NCBI GenBank assembly: GCA_045649825.1
Contig: JAZRQO010000027.1
Location: 1 to 64,000, forward strand
Direction of reading: 5' to 3'
Origin: RGIG9115 sp045649825
GTDB lineage: Bacteria; Bacillota; Clostridia; UBA1381
DNA: 64,000 bases
The notes beneath the pieces are model-generated. The model did not search any database and had not been told where the DNA came from. It saw only the letters and a program-made list of their open reading frames with translations. Below, piece after piece: positions 1 through 7,883 of the stretch; position 1 is the first letter of the stretch, and the number at the start of each line of letters is the position of its first letter. Both the position numbers and the translations under genes were made by a program.

Positions 1-220
<220 letters not shown>

Positions 221-396
221 AATGGTTATATGAAGCTTTTAAGCTTTATATACACGATTGTTTGTTAGCTCATTTTACTAACTCTGACATTTGTTTTCGT
301 TATTCCGAATACTGTCATAAAAAACTCAAATTTTCCGACAAGTTTCGCACTGTTTATTTTTCAATGTACAACTGCTCTCATTGCGAGAGCTTGTTT

Positions 397-425
397 AGTA
401 TATCACAGCTATTCACTTATGTCAA
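397..425 (-). promoter_or_regulatory. rrn promoter
   Basis: On the minus strand TTGACA (425-420) and TATACT (402-397) are separated by exactly 17 bp. The predicted start, near 390, coincides with a 6-bp hairpin (374-390, GCTCTC/GAGAGC). A GTACATTGAAAA-like tract follows in the leader, resembling the antitermination-type motif often seen ahead of Firmicute 16S genes. The 221-596 interval otherwise holds only this leader and the divergent tadA promoter. Confidence 0.85.
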
Positions 426-526
426 CATTTTTTTATTTATTTTTTGAGGTTTGAATGTTTTGTACAACTAAAATACTTTTTTCGTCAAAACAAGTTATGC
501 AATTAGTTCAACTATAGTTTCTTTCA

Positions 527-555
527 TTGATTTTAAATCATGTTTATGGTAGAAT
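527..555 (+). promoter_or_regulatory. Promoter of tadA
   Basis: TTGATT (527-532), 17 bp, TAGAAT (550-555). Transcription would start near 562. This excludes the upstream in-frame ATG at 540 as a translation start and supports the ATG at 597. Confidence 0.65.
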
Positions 556-596
556 TAAAGCGGAATTATTTTATATATAGGAAGAAAATATTTAAA

Positions 597-1073
597 ATGC
601 AAAATTTCAACGAAAGCTTTATGCGAGAAGCAATAAAACAGGCAAAAAAAGCCGCATCAATAGGCGAAACTCCCGTTGGTGCCGTTATTGTGCATAAAGG
701 AAAAATTATTGCCCGTGGGTATAACAAAAGAGAAAAGAACAAATGCGTGCTTGAGCATGCAGAAATAAATGCAATAAAAAAAGCCTCTAAGGTGCTTGGT
801 GGATGGCGTCTTCCCGAGTGTGATATGTATGTCACACTGGAGCCTTGCCCTATGTGTTCAGGGGCTATTATTCAGGCACGAATAGATAATTTATATTTTG
901 GCGCATACGACCCCAAAAACGGGTGCTGCGGTTCAAAATTAAATTTGTTCCAACCCGATTTGTTCTATTATAATGTTAATGTAGTAGGCGGTATTCTTGA
1001 AAAAGAATGTTCAAAAGTGCTTACTGATTTTTTTAAAAAGTTACGACTTTCAAAGAAAGTGAGAAAGGATTGA
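597..1073 (+). CDS. tadA: tRNA-specific adenosine deaminase (TadA)
   Basis: TadA deaminates A34 to inosine in the wobble position of tRNA-Arg(ACG); it is a cytosolic, homodimeric zinc enzyme. The 158-residue product has the cytidine-deaminase fold signatures: HAE at residues 54-56 (zinc His and catalytic Glu) and PCPMC at 83-87 (zinc Cys84 and Cys87), and it has typical family length. I chose the ATG at 597 over the in-frame ATG at 540 because the latter lies before the predicted transcription start; AGGAAG (579-584) sits 12 nt ahead of 597. A micro-ORF begins 7 nt after the stop. Confidence 0.95.
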   Translation: MQNFNESFMREAIKQAKKAASIGETPVGAVIVHKGKIIARGYNKREKNKCVLEHAEINAIKKASKVLGGWRLPECDMYVTLEPCPMCSGAIIQARIDNLYFGAYDPKNGCCGSKLNLFQPDLFYYNVNVVGGILEKECSKVLTDFFKKLRLSKKVRKD

Positions 1074-1079
1074 TTTATT

Positions 1080-1184
1080 ATGAATTTTTCAGACAAGCAG
1101 AAAAAAATAATTTGCGGAGTTATAGCAGTTGCACTTATTCTCCCCATTGCTTTTGCGGCAATATCATTCTTTACAGGCATATGA
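1080..1184 (+). CDS. 34-residue single-pass membrane micro-protein
   Basis: A 34-codon ORF starts at ATG 1080 behind AAAGGA (1064-1069) and ends in TGA at 1182-1184, overlapping the next ATG (1181) as ATGA. A short charged N-terminus (MNFSDKQKK) is followed by about 22 hydrophobic residues (IICGVIAVALILPIAFAAIS), so it should be one transmembrane helix with N-in topology. It may act as a coupling leader or small accessory for the secreted protein downstream. I do not recognise a family. The clean RBS, the hydrophobic coding content and the ATGA overlap argue for real translation. Confidence 0.6.
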   Translation: MNFSDKQKKIICGVIAVALILPIAFAAISFFTGI

Positions 1185-2173
1185 AGCGAGTTATATTTAC
1201 TGCAGTTGCTCTTATGAGCATAATTATCCAATTCCGTGCTGGTGCGGCTGTTGGGGATATCGCAGGTAATGTTTACAGCACCGATATAAAAGCCTACGTG
1301 GACGGCTTTGAAATTCAAAGCTACTGCCTTGAAGGCAAAACTGCAATACCAGTAGAAGAGCTTAGGGAATACGGATTTGAAATTACATATAATAATAAAG
1401 AAAGAGCTTTATTTATTAAACGAGACCATATTCCTGAGACAGCACCGAATTTTGAAAGCGGCACATCAACCCTGCCTGTCGGGACTGTTGTTTCCCATTA
1501 TTATGAAACAGATATTCAAACGTATATGGACGGTTACAAAGTCCCTGCATATGCACTTGACGGATTTACCGTTATAGCCATAGAGGATTTGACATATTTC
1601 AAATACAACTTCAAGCACACATATGATTCCTATACAAAAGGTCCATATCAGGAGCTTGTGTATGCTATGCACCGCCCGTTTAACGACCTCGGTTTTTACC
1701 ATATATGGGACGAAGAAAACCGTACCATAAGCCTTATCTGCCTGAGAGGCGGGTATGTTTGGACCAATAAGTATGGAAGCTTCACTGCTGAGAACTCATA
1801 TATTTATGATATAAATTATGACTATTTTATGCCAACTGCAATAAAAGGTACAATTGCAAACGAAGAAAAAACGTATTACTGGCACCTACTGGAGCCGCAT
1901 ACTGCGGAAGAACTCGGAATTATTTTAAACCCCGTTAATGCTTTGGAATTACATATAAATACAGATGAGAGATATTCCAAGCCTGTATTTGAAAAATATT
2001 TTGAGCCGTTTACACAAAACGCGCTACAGGACAGAAATATCATAACCCCTGTTATGAGCAAGGAAATTATTATAAACGGAATGACGTACTTTGCAGATAA
2101 TATGTTTACGGTTGTTCAGAATTATTTGTATGTACGTGAAGATTTATTTGAAGTGTTAGAAAAATTTAATTAA
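1181..2173 (+). CDS. Secreted protein with repeated stalk (copper amine oxidase N-terminal-like) domains
   Basis: Starting at the ATG that overlaps the micro-ORF stop, the 330-residue product opens with a signal peptide (MKRVIFTAVALMSIIIQFRAGAA). Two tandem modules follow with the pattern I-x-x-Y-x-D-G-x-x-x-x-x-Y-x-L-(E/D)-G-x-T-x-I-x-x-E-(E/D)-L, near residues 32-60 and 105-140. This resembles the stalk domain related to the copper amine oxidase N-terminus that is common in clostridial surface proteins. The middle is rich in aromatic residues, and a third degenerate copy (IIINGMTYFADNMF) lies near the end. No catalytic residues were recognised. An extracellular or cell-wall role is inferred. 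A longer ORF from 1070 exists, but its extra N-terminus is not signal-like. Confidence 0.65.
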   Translation: MKRVIFTAVALMSIIIQFRAGAAVGDIAGNVYSTDIKAYVDGFEIQSYCLEGKTAIPVEELREYGFEITYNNKERALFIKRDHIPETAPNFESGTSTLPVGTVVSHYYETDIQTYMDGYKVPAYALDGFTVIAIEDLTYFKYNFKHTYDSYTKGPYQELVYAMHRPFNDLGFYHIWDEENRTISLICLRGGYVWTNKYGSFTAENSYIYDINYDYFMPTAIKGTIANEEKTYYWHLLEPHTAEELGIILNPVNALELHINTDERYSKPVFEKYFEPFTQNALQDRNIITPVMSKEIIINGMTYFADNMFTVVQNYLYVREDLFEVLEKFN

Positions 2174-2179
2174 AACCTA

Positions 2180-2208
2180 TTGCAAAAAAAATCAAAATGT
2201 TGTATACT
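2180..2208 (+). promoter_or_regulatory. Promoter of metK
   Basis: TTGCAA (2180-2185), 17 bp, TATACT (2203-2208). The 5' UTR of about 35 nt is too short for a SAM riboswitch. Confidence 0.75.
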
Positions 2209-2248
2209 AAAGTTTGTACTTAACATACGATAAGAAAGGAATGACATT

Positions 2249-3439
2249 ATGTCCAGAAAATTATTCACATCAGAGTCTGTTACAGAGGGACATCCCGATA
2301 AAATCTGTGACCAGATTTCAGATGCTATATTAGACGAAATAATCAAAAATGACCCGATGGCAAGAGTTGCCTGCGAAACTACCTGCACAACAGGTATGAT
2401 TTCTATTATGGGTGAAATTACAACCTCATGCTATGTGGATTTTCAGAAAATTGCAAGAGGCGTTGTTCTTGACATCGGCTACGACCGTGCAAAGTATGGC
2501 TTCGACGGACATACTTGCGGTGTAATTACTTCTATTGATGAGCAGTCACCCGATATTGCACAGGGAGTTAACAACGGTATAGAAAACAGAGAACAGGGCG
2601 GCACAAGCATTGACAATTCAACAGGTGCCGGTGACCAGGGTATGATGTTTGGATATGCGTGCGATGAAACCCCCGAGCTTATGCCCCTTCCCATTTCACT
2701 GGCTCACAAGCTTTCAAAAAGACTTACTGAAGTGCGCAAATCAGGCATCGTTGACTATCTCCGTCCCGACGGGAAATCACAGGTGACGGTTGAATATGAA
2801 AACGACGTTCCGAAAAGAATAGATACTGTTGTTATTTCTTCTCAACATTCGGACAAGGTTGAGCTTGAAACAATCAGAGAGGATATAAAGAAGTTTGTTA
2901 TTGACCCTGTCGTTCCATCAGAGCTTGTTGACGAGAACACAAAAATTTATATTAACCCCACAGGTCGATTTGTTGTTGGCGGACCTCAGGGCGATTCAGG
3001 TTTAACAGGACGAAAGATTATTGTTGATACTTACGGCGGATATGCACGTCATGGTGGCGGTGCGTTCTCAGGAAAGGACCCCACAAAGGTTGACCGCTCA
3101 GCAGCTTATGCGGCAAGATGGGTTGCAAAGAATATCGTTAAAGCCGGTCTTGCAAAGAGATGTGAAATTCAGCTTGCATACGCAATTGGCGTTGCAACAC
3201 CTGTTTCTGTTATGGTTGATACTTTTGGAACAGGCACGGTTTCTGACGAACAAATTGAAAAAGCAGTTGAAAAGGTATTCGACCTTCGTCCTTACGCTAT
3301 AATCAAAGAGCTTGACCTTAGAAAACCTATTTACAAGCAGCTTGCAGCTTACGGACATGTAGGCCGTGAGGACCTTGGCGTTAACTGGGAAAAGTGCAAC
3401 AAGGTTGACGAACTCAAAGCTTTTATAAACAACAATTAA
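2249..3439 (+). CDS. metK: S-adenosylmethionine synthetase
   Basis: MetK makes S-adenosylmethionine from methionine and ATP, the methyl donor for many enzymes including the rRNA methyltransferase in this window. The 396-residue length is typical. GHPDK at 14-18 carries the catalytic His; GAGDQGMMFGYACDE at 126-140 is the ATP-binding signature; GGGAFSGKDPTKVDRSAAY is the phosphate-binding loop. AAGAAAGGA ends 8 nt before the ATG. It has its own promoter, and a strong hairpin follows, so it can be a single-gene unit with some read-through into mnmA. Confidence 0.98.
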   Translation: MSRKLFTSESVTEGHPDKICDQISDAILDEIIKNDPMARVACETTCTTGMISIMGEITTSCYVDFQKIARGVVLDIGYDRAKYGFDGHTCGVITSIDEQSPDIAQGVNNGIENREQGGTSIDNSTGAGDQGMMFGYACDETPELMPLPISLAHKLSKRLTEVRKSGIVDYLRPDGKSQVTVEYENDVPKRIDTVVISSQHSDKVELETIREDIKKFVIDPVVPSELVDENTKIYINPTGRFVVGGPQGDSGLTGRKIIVDTYGGYARHGGGAFSGKDPTKVDRSAAYAARWVAKNIVKAGLAKRCEIQLAYAIGVATPVSVMVDTFGTGTVSDEQIEKAVEKVFDLRPYAIIKELDLRKPIYKQLAAYGHVGREDLGVNWEKCNKVDELKAFINNN

Positions 3440-3444
3440 TCCAT

Positions 3445-3471
3445 ATCCCCGTCGAAAACACCGACGGGGAT
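3445..3471 (+). terminator. Hairpin terminator after metK
   Basis: A perfect 10-bp stem (ATCCCCGTCG/CGACGGGGAT) with a 7-nt loop is followed by AATTTT. The T tract is weak, so partial read-through into mnmA, 26 nt further on, is plausible. Confidence 0.7.
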
Positions 3472-3496
3472 AATTTTAAGAAAGGGAAATATTATT

Positions 3497-4534
3497 ATGC
3501 CCAAAAAAGTATTAATAGGTATGTCGGGCGGAGTTGACAGTTCTGTTGCCGCATATCTTTTAAAAAAAGACGGATATGAGGTTACGGGTGCAACAATGAT
3601 ATTAACCGATGACGAAGCTGCACTTCAAAATGTTGAAGCTGCAAAGTCGGTATGCAATCAGCTTGATATTCCGTTTATTGTGTTTGAAATGAAAGAAGCA
3701 TTTTCGAAAAATGTTATAGACTATTTCTGCAATGAATACAAATGCGGAAGAACACCAAACCCATGCATACAATGTAACAAGTATCTTAAATTCGGCGCAT
3801 TCCTGAAAAAAGCCGAGGAGCTTGTATTTGATTATATTGCAACGGGGCATTATGCGAAGGTTGTTTACAACGAAGAAACAGGCAAATACGAAATGCACGT
3901 ATCGGATGCAGACAAGAAGGACCAATGCTATTTCTTATATAACCACACGCAGTATACTCTTTCAAAAACACTCTTCCCTCTTGGCGAATTTAACAAAGAA
4001 AAAGTACGTGCCGTGGCGGAGGAAATTTCCCTTAAGGTTGCAAAACGTCCCGAGAGCCAGGAAATTTGCTTTATAAGCGACGACGATTATGTTCGTTTTA
4101 TAAAAGAGCGTGAAAATTACATCCCCATAAAGGGCGATTTTAAGGATACACTTGGGAACACTATCGGAACACACAACGGAATTATTAATTACACCATTGG
4201 ACAGAGAAAAGGTCTTGGAGCTTTTGGAAAGCCTATGTTCGTAATGAAAATTGATGCAGATAAAAACGAAATCATCCTGGGCGAAAAAGGAATGGAATTT
4301 GACTCAACACTTCGTGCCACAAACCTTAACTTTATTTCTGGAGAAGCTCCGTCGGATGAGTTCAGGTGCTATGCAAAAAACAGGTATCAGGCAAAGCCTG
4401 CACTATGCACGGTAAAAATTGAGAACGATACAGCGCACATTATTTATGACGAGCCTGTTCGGGCAATTACACCGGGACAAGCCATTGTATTTTATGACGG
4501 CAATATACTGATTGGCGGCGGAACTGTTATATAA
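3497..4534 (+). CDS. mnmA: tRNA-uridine 2-sulfurtransferase (MnmA)
   Basis: MnmA adenylates and thiolates U34 of Lys, Glu and Gln tRNAs (2-thiouridine), receiving sulfur from a relay. The 345-residue protein has the PP-loop ATP motif GMSGGVDSS at 8-16. Both sulfur-transfer cysteines are present: Cys90 in GRTPNPCIQC and Cys191 in ESQEICFI. The C-terminal beta-barrel region is complete. The RBS AAGAAAGGG precedes the ATG by about 9 nt. Together with tadA it makes this a tRNA wobble-modification neighbourhood. The ABC-F gene starts 14 nt downstream. Confidence 0.97.
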   Translation: MPKKVLIGMSGGVDSSVAAYLLKKDGYEVTGATMILTDDEAALQNVEAAKSVCNQLDIPFIVFEMKEAFSKNVIDYFCNEYKCGRTPNPCIQCNKYLKFGAFLKKAEELVFDYIATGHYAKVVYNEETGKYEMHVSDADKKDQCYFLYNHTQYTLSKTLFPLGEFNKEKVRAVAEEISLKVAKRPESQEICFISDDDYVRFIKERENYIPIKGDFKDTLGNTIGTHNGIINYTIGQRKGLGAFGKPMFVMKIDADKNEIILGEKGMEFDSTLRATNLNFISGEAPSDEFRCYAKNRYQAKPALCTVKIENDTAHIIYDEPVRAITPGQAIVFYDGNILIGGGTVI

Positions 4535-4548
4535 AAGGAGAAGACATA

Positions 4549-6102
4549 ATGAGCATACTAAATGCAGAAAACATAACACACAGCTTTGGCGGCAGACAAA
4601 TACTTGAAGACGCAAGCTTCAGACTTTTAAAGGGCGAGCATATAGGACTGATTGGAGCTAACGGAGAAGGCAAATCCACATTCCTTAATATTATAACAGG
4701 TGAGCTTCAGCCCGACAGCGGAACCGTTGAATGGTGCAGACATATAACCTACGGTTACCTCGACCAGTATTCAACTCTTGAAAAAGGCAAAACCATAATG
4801 GACGTACTTCGTGATGCTTTTTCACACTTGAACTCCCTTGAAGAGCAAATGCTGGCTATGTATGATAAAATGGGCGAAGCTTCAGATAGTGAAATTGAAA
4901 GCATGATGGAGGAAGTGGGAGAAATTCAGGAAATTCTTGATTCTTCCGGCTACTATACCATAGACACAAAAATATCGGAGTATGCAAACGGTTTAGGACT
5001 TGGTGAAATCGGGCTTGATAAGGACGTTTCAGAGCTTAGCGGCGGACAGAGAGCAAAGGTACTTCTGACTAAAGTGCTTCTTGAAAATCCGATGATACTC
5101 ATATTGGACGAGCCGACAAACTTTCTTGATGAAAATCATATAAACTGGCTGACGGACTTTTTACAAAATTACGAAAACGCTTTTATTCTTGTATCACACG
5201 ACATACCTTTCCTTACCAAGGTAACAAATGTTATATACCATCTTGAAAACACAATACTTACAAGATACAAAGGTACGTATGACGACTTTTTAAGAATGTA
5301 CGAACTTAAAAAGCAACAGGTGGAACAGGCATATAAAAAGCAACAGAAACAGATTGCAGACCTTGAGGAATTTGTTGCAAAGAACAAGGCGCGTGCTGCA
5401 ACTGCCACCCTTGCCCGTTCAAGGCAGAAACAGCTTGACAAAATGGACAGGATAACAATCGCACCCGAAAAAATCAAGCCTACTTTCGTATTTAATGCAG
5501 ACAGAGCACCCGGTAAGGTGGTTATATCTGCAAAAGGATTGGTTATAGGCTACGATTCACCACTTACAAAGAAAATTGATATTGAAATAGAGAGAAATAA
5601 AAAAATCGCCATCAAAGGAGTGAACGGACTTGGAAAATCAACACTTCTGAAAACTCTTTTGAAAATCATTCCCCCAATTGAGGGAACAATCGAACACGAT
5701 CAATTTATAAATGTCGGATATTTTGAACAAGAAGAAAGTGCTTCAGACAGAACTGCACTTGAGGAGTTCTGGGATGAGTTCCCCTCCCTCACAAATGCGG
5801 AGGCCCGTGCCGCACTCGCAAAATGCGGACTTACAACGGAGCATATTACAACCCAGATGAGGGTCTTATCAGGTGGCGAAAATGCAAAAGTAAGGCTTTG
5901 TAAAATAATGCAAAAGCCGGCAAACATACTCGTATTGGACGAGCCTACAAACCATCTTGACATTGCGGCAAAGGAAGAGCTTGCAAAGGCAATTAAGGAA
6001 TTTAAAGGAACTGTTCTTCTCGTATGCCACGAAAGTGAATTCTACGGCGAAGTGGTTGACGAGGTATGGGATGTTTCAGGATGGAGTACAAAAATAGTAT
6101 AA
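4549..6102 (+). CDS. ABC-F family ATPase
   Basis: The 517-residue protein has two ABC cassettes and no membrane segments, the ABC-F architecture; members act on ribosomes as translation factors, some giving antibiotic resistance. Cassette 1 has Walker A GANGEGKST (36-44), LSGGQ and Walker B LILDEPTNFLDENH. An interdomain linker rich in Lys and Gln follows (around residues 245-300). Cassette 2 has GVNGLGKST, LSGGE and LVLDEPTNHLD. Linker length and the NFLDENH motif resemble housekeeping YkpA/YbiT-type members more than specialised resistance proteins, but I cannot assign a subfamily firmly. The RBS AAAGGAG lies 8 nt before the ATG. Confidence 0.93.
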   Translation: MSILNAENITHSFGGRQILEDASFRLLKGEHIGLIGANGEGKSTFLNIITGELQPDSGTVEWCRHITYGYLDQYSTLEKGKTIMDVLRDAFSHLNSLEEQMLAMYDKMGEASDSEIESMMEEVGEIQEILDSSGYYTIDTKISEYANGLGLGEIGLDKDVSELSGGQRAKVLLTKVLLENPMILILDEPTNFLDENHINWLTDFLQNYENAFILVSHDIPFLTKVTNVIYHLENTILTRYKGTYDDFLRMYELKKQQVEQAYKKQQKQIADLEEFVAKNKARAATATLARSRQKQLDKMDRITIAPEKIKPTFVFNADRAPGKVVISAKGLVIGYDSPLTKKIDIEIERNKKIAIKGVNGLGKSTLLKTLLKIIPPIEGTIEHDQFINVGYFEQEESASDRTALEEFWDEFPSLTNAEARAALAKCGLTTEHITTQMRVLSGGENAKVRLCKIMQKPANILVLDEPTNHLDIAAKEELAKAIKEFKGTVLLVCHESEFYGEVVDEVWDVSGWSTKIV

Positions 6103-6138
6103 AAATATGATGTTGGTTTATTCCAACATCATATTTTT
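6101..6138. terminator. Bidirectional terminator between convergent genes
   Basis: A perfect 16-bp A/T-flanked stem (AAAAATATGATGTTGG and its complement) with a 6-nt loop gives a U tract in both directions. It serves the ABC-F gene (+) and the SLOG-like gene (-). Confidence 0.9.
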
Positions 6139-6593
6139 ATTGAAAGATTAACAATCTCAATATTTCCTTTCTTTTCGGCATATTCCAGAGTTTTTGCAGC
6201 GCCGCCCCAGGAGTATTTTACAAAGCAAAGGAGAAAATCACATTTGTTTACCATATATTCATTACATTTTAAAATTCCAAGCCTTCTTGGTGTGCTTTCA
6301 AGAAATTGCGCAATTAATATAGCATCAAAATCTTTGTAATATCGTTCCTTATCCTCATTTATTTCCGATGTCAAATATGGTAATGTAAGATATAGCTTAA
6401 TGTGATGATGTTTTGTTTTTAAGCTTCTTACTGCTCTTGCACTCATTCTGTCAAACATACCGTAGTTCCCTACATAAAACTCATTTACTTCTTGATTTAA
6501 GATTAAGCTTTCGATTTCACTTATAAGCGTATTGTAAAAGTCCTCATTATAACCATAATCACCGTGACCTGCAAAGCAACAAGATTTACTCAA
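6129..6593 (-). CDS. SLOG-fold (YpsA/DUF1273-like) protein
   Basis: Product of 154 residues starting MSKSCCFAGHGDYGYNEDF. The CCFAGH start followed by a helix, and a later GGAAKTLEYAEKKG glycine/alanine turn, match the Rossmann-like SLOG fold of the YpsA/DUF1273 group, in which the loop after the first strand binds nucleotide-type ligands. Its ligand is unknown. I chose the TTG at 6593 because GAGGTGG lies 5 nt ahead and homologous proteins begin at this Cys-Cys-Phe strand; upstream in-frame ATGs at 6674 and 6647 overlap the promoter. It diverges from a small XRE regulator, which may control it. Confidence 0.7.
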   Translation of the reverse strand: MSKSCCFAGHGDYGYNEDFYNTLISEIESLILNQEVNEFYVGNYGMFDRMSARAVRSLKTKHHHIKLYLTLPYLTSEINEDKERYYKDFDAILIAQFLESTPRRLGILKCNEYMVNKCDFLLCFVKYSWGGAAKTLEYAEKKGNIEIVNLSIKI

Positions 6594-6645
6594 TTTAACC
6601 ACCTCATACAACTGATTTTGTTTTAAAAACAATCCTTTAGTGTGC

Positions 6646-6674
6646 ATTATAACATAATTTAATATAAAATGCAA
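6646..6674 (-). promoter_or_regulatory. Promoter of the SLOG-like gene
   Basis: On the minus strand TTGCAT (6674-6669), 17 bp, TATAAT (6651-6646). Confidence 0.7.
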
Positions 6675-6682
6675 CCTATACT

Positions 6683-6696
6683 GTTGTATTTACAAC
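6683..6696. promoter_or_regulatory. Candidate operator palindrome between divergent SLOG and XRE genes
   Basis: GTTGTA-TT-TACAAC is a perfect inverted repeat 9 bp upstream of the -35 box of the SLOG-like gene and about 35 bp upstream of the -10-like TATAAT (6731-6736) before the XRE gene. Position and symmetry suit a dimeric XRE repressor; assignment is inference. Confidence 0.4.
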
Positions 6697-6755
6697 TTTG
6701 TGTGTGGTCGATAGTTTGATTGTTTCTGAATATAATATATTCAGAGGTGATTTAA

Positions 6756-6983
6756 ATGAAAAATGAAAATTTTGATGTTTGGCTTGGTATTGGTCTTAAT
6801 ATATTACATTATAGAAAAGAGCAAGGAATGACGCAACTTCAATTAGCAGAAAAAGCAAATATAAGCAGAAATCATATTCAAAGAATTGAAACCGCTGCTT
6901 GCTCTTGCACTCTTGATACTTTAATTGATATTGCAGAAGCTTTGAATATTCCACTTAAAAAGCTTTTTGAATTTAAAGACTAA
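6756..6983 (+). CDS. Small XRE-family transcriptional regulator
   Basis: A 75-residue protein that is essentially one Cro/C1 helix-turn-helix domain: GLNILHYRKEQGMTQLQLAEKANISRNHIQRIE spans the HTH (residues 12-44), followed by LDTLIDIAEALNIPLKKLF. There is no sensor domain. The RBS AGAGGTGA lies 7 nt before the ATG. It is divergent from the SLOG-like gene with a palindrome between them, so autoregulation and control of that gene are likely. It could also be a relic of a mobile element, though nothing mobile flanks it. Confidence 0.85.
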   Translation: MKNENFDVWLGIGLNILHYRKEQGMTQLQLAEKANISRNHIQRIETAACSCTLDTLIDIAEALNIPLKKLFEFKD

Positions 6984-6989
6984 AAAAAC

Positions 6990-7024
6990 ACAGGCGATAC
7001 CGAATATAATTCGATACCGCCTGT
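6990..7024 (-). terminator. Terminator of ygiQ-folD
   Basis: ACAGGCG/CGCCTGT stem with a partly paired interior, followed on the minus strand by a TTTTTTT run. It also lies at the end of the convergent XRE gene. Confidence 0.8.
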
Positions 7025-7028
7025 TATT

Positions 7029-7883
7029 TTATTTATTCTCTGCCTGGACTATTGCCGCTTTGACTGTGTTTTTCATAAGCATTGCAATCGTCATAGGTCC
7101 TACGCCTCCAGGCACGGGAGTGATTGCTCCTGCTACCTTTTCGGCAGTTTCAAATTCAACGTCGCCTACAAGCTTCTTTTCTGCTACGCGGTTTATACCA
7201 ACGTCAATTACAACTGCTCCGGGCTTTATCATATCGCCTGTTACGAAATTAGGAATACCAACTGCAACAACAAGGATATCTGCTTCTCTTGTTTTAGCAG
7301 CTAAATCCTTTGTTCTTGAATGGCAGATTGTAACAGTTCCGTTTTTGTGAAGAAGAAGCATTGCCTGAGGCTTGCCCACAATATTACTTCTGCCAACCAC
7401 AACACATTCCTTACCTGCCACATCTATTCCGGACTCCGCTATAAGCTCCATAACACCTGCAGGTGTACAGGGTACAAAGTCAAAATCGCCAACCATTATC
7501 TTACCCACGTTTACAGGATGGAAAGCATCCACGTCCTTTGTTGGGCTGATTGCTTCAATAACCTTCTTTTCGTCAATATGCTTCGGAACAGGCAACTGAA
7601 CGAGAATACCTGAAATTTTGTCGTTTCCGTTCAGAACTTCTATAAGGTCTAAAAGCTCCCTTTCAGAAGTTTCCGCAGGAAGTGCATATTCCTCTGAATA
7701 AATTCCACATTCCTCGCAGGCTTTCTTTTTGTTATTTACGTACACTCGGCTTGCAGGGTCGTCACCGACGATTATTACTGCTAAGCCGGGATTAATGCCT
7801 TTTTCCTTTAATGCGGTTACCTCCTCCCGAAGCTCGCCCTTTATTCTTGCTGATACTTCCTTGCCTAATAGTAGTTTTGCCAT
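7029..7883 (-). CDS. folD: Bifunctional methylenetetrahydrofolate dehydrogenase/methenyltetrahydrofolate cyclohydrolase
   Basis: FolD interconverts 5,10-methylene-THF and 10-formyl-THF using NADP. The 284-residue length is typical. YVNNKKKAC holds the catalytic Lys52; GILVQLPVP lies in the active-site wall; VGRSNIVGKP is the nucleotide-binding turn; PVPGGVGPMTIAML is the C-terminal signature. The ATG at 7883 has GGGAGGAAT upstream. Its first 92 nt overlap the end of the upstream radical-SAM gene in another frame, so the two are translationally linked. Confidence 0.97.
   Translation of the reverse strand: MAKLLLGKEVSARIKGELREEVTALKEKGINPGLAVIIVGDDPASRVYVNNKKKACEECGIYSEEYALPAETSERELLDLIEVLNGNDKISGILVQLPVPKHIDEKKVIEAISPTKDVDAFHPVNVGKIMVGDFDFVPCTPAGVMELIAESGIDVAGKECVVVGRSNIVGKPQAMLLLHKNGTVTICHSRTKDLAAKTREADILVVAVGIPNFVTGDMIKPGAVVIDVGINRVAEKKLVGDVEFETAEKVAGAITPVPGGVGPMTIAMLMKNTVKAAIVQAENK

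Noticed and set aside
2209..2248. SAM riboswitch before metK
   Set aside because: The leader is only about 35 nt and lacks the S-box motifs.
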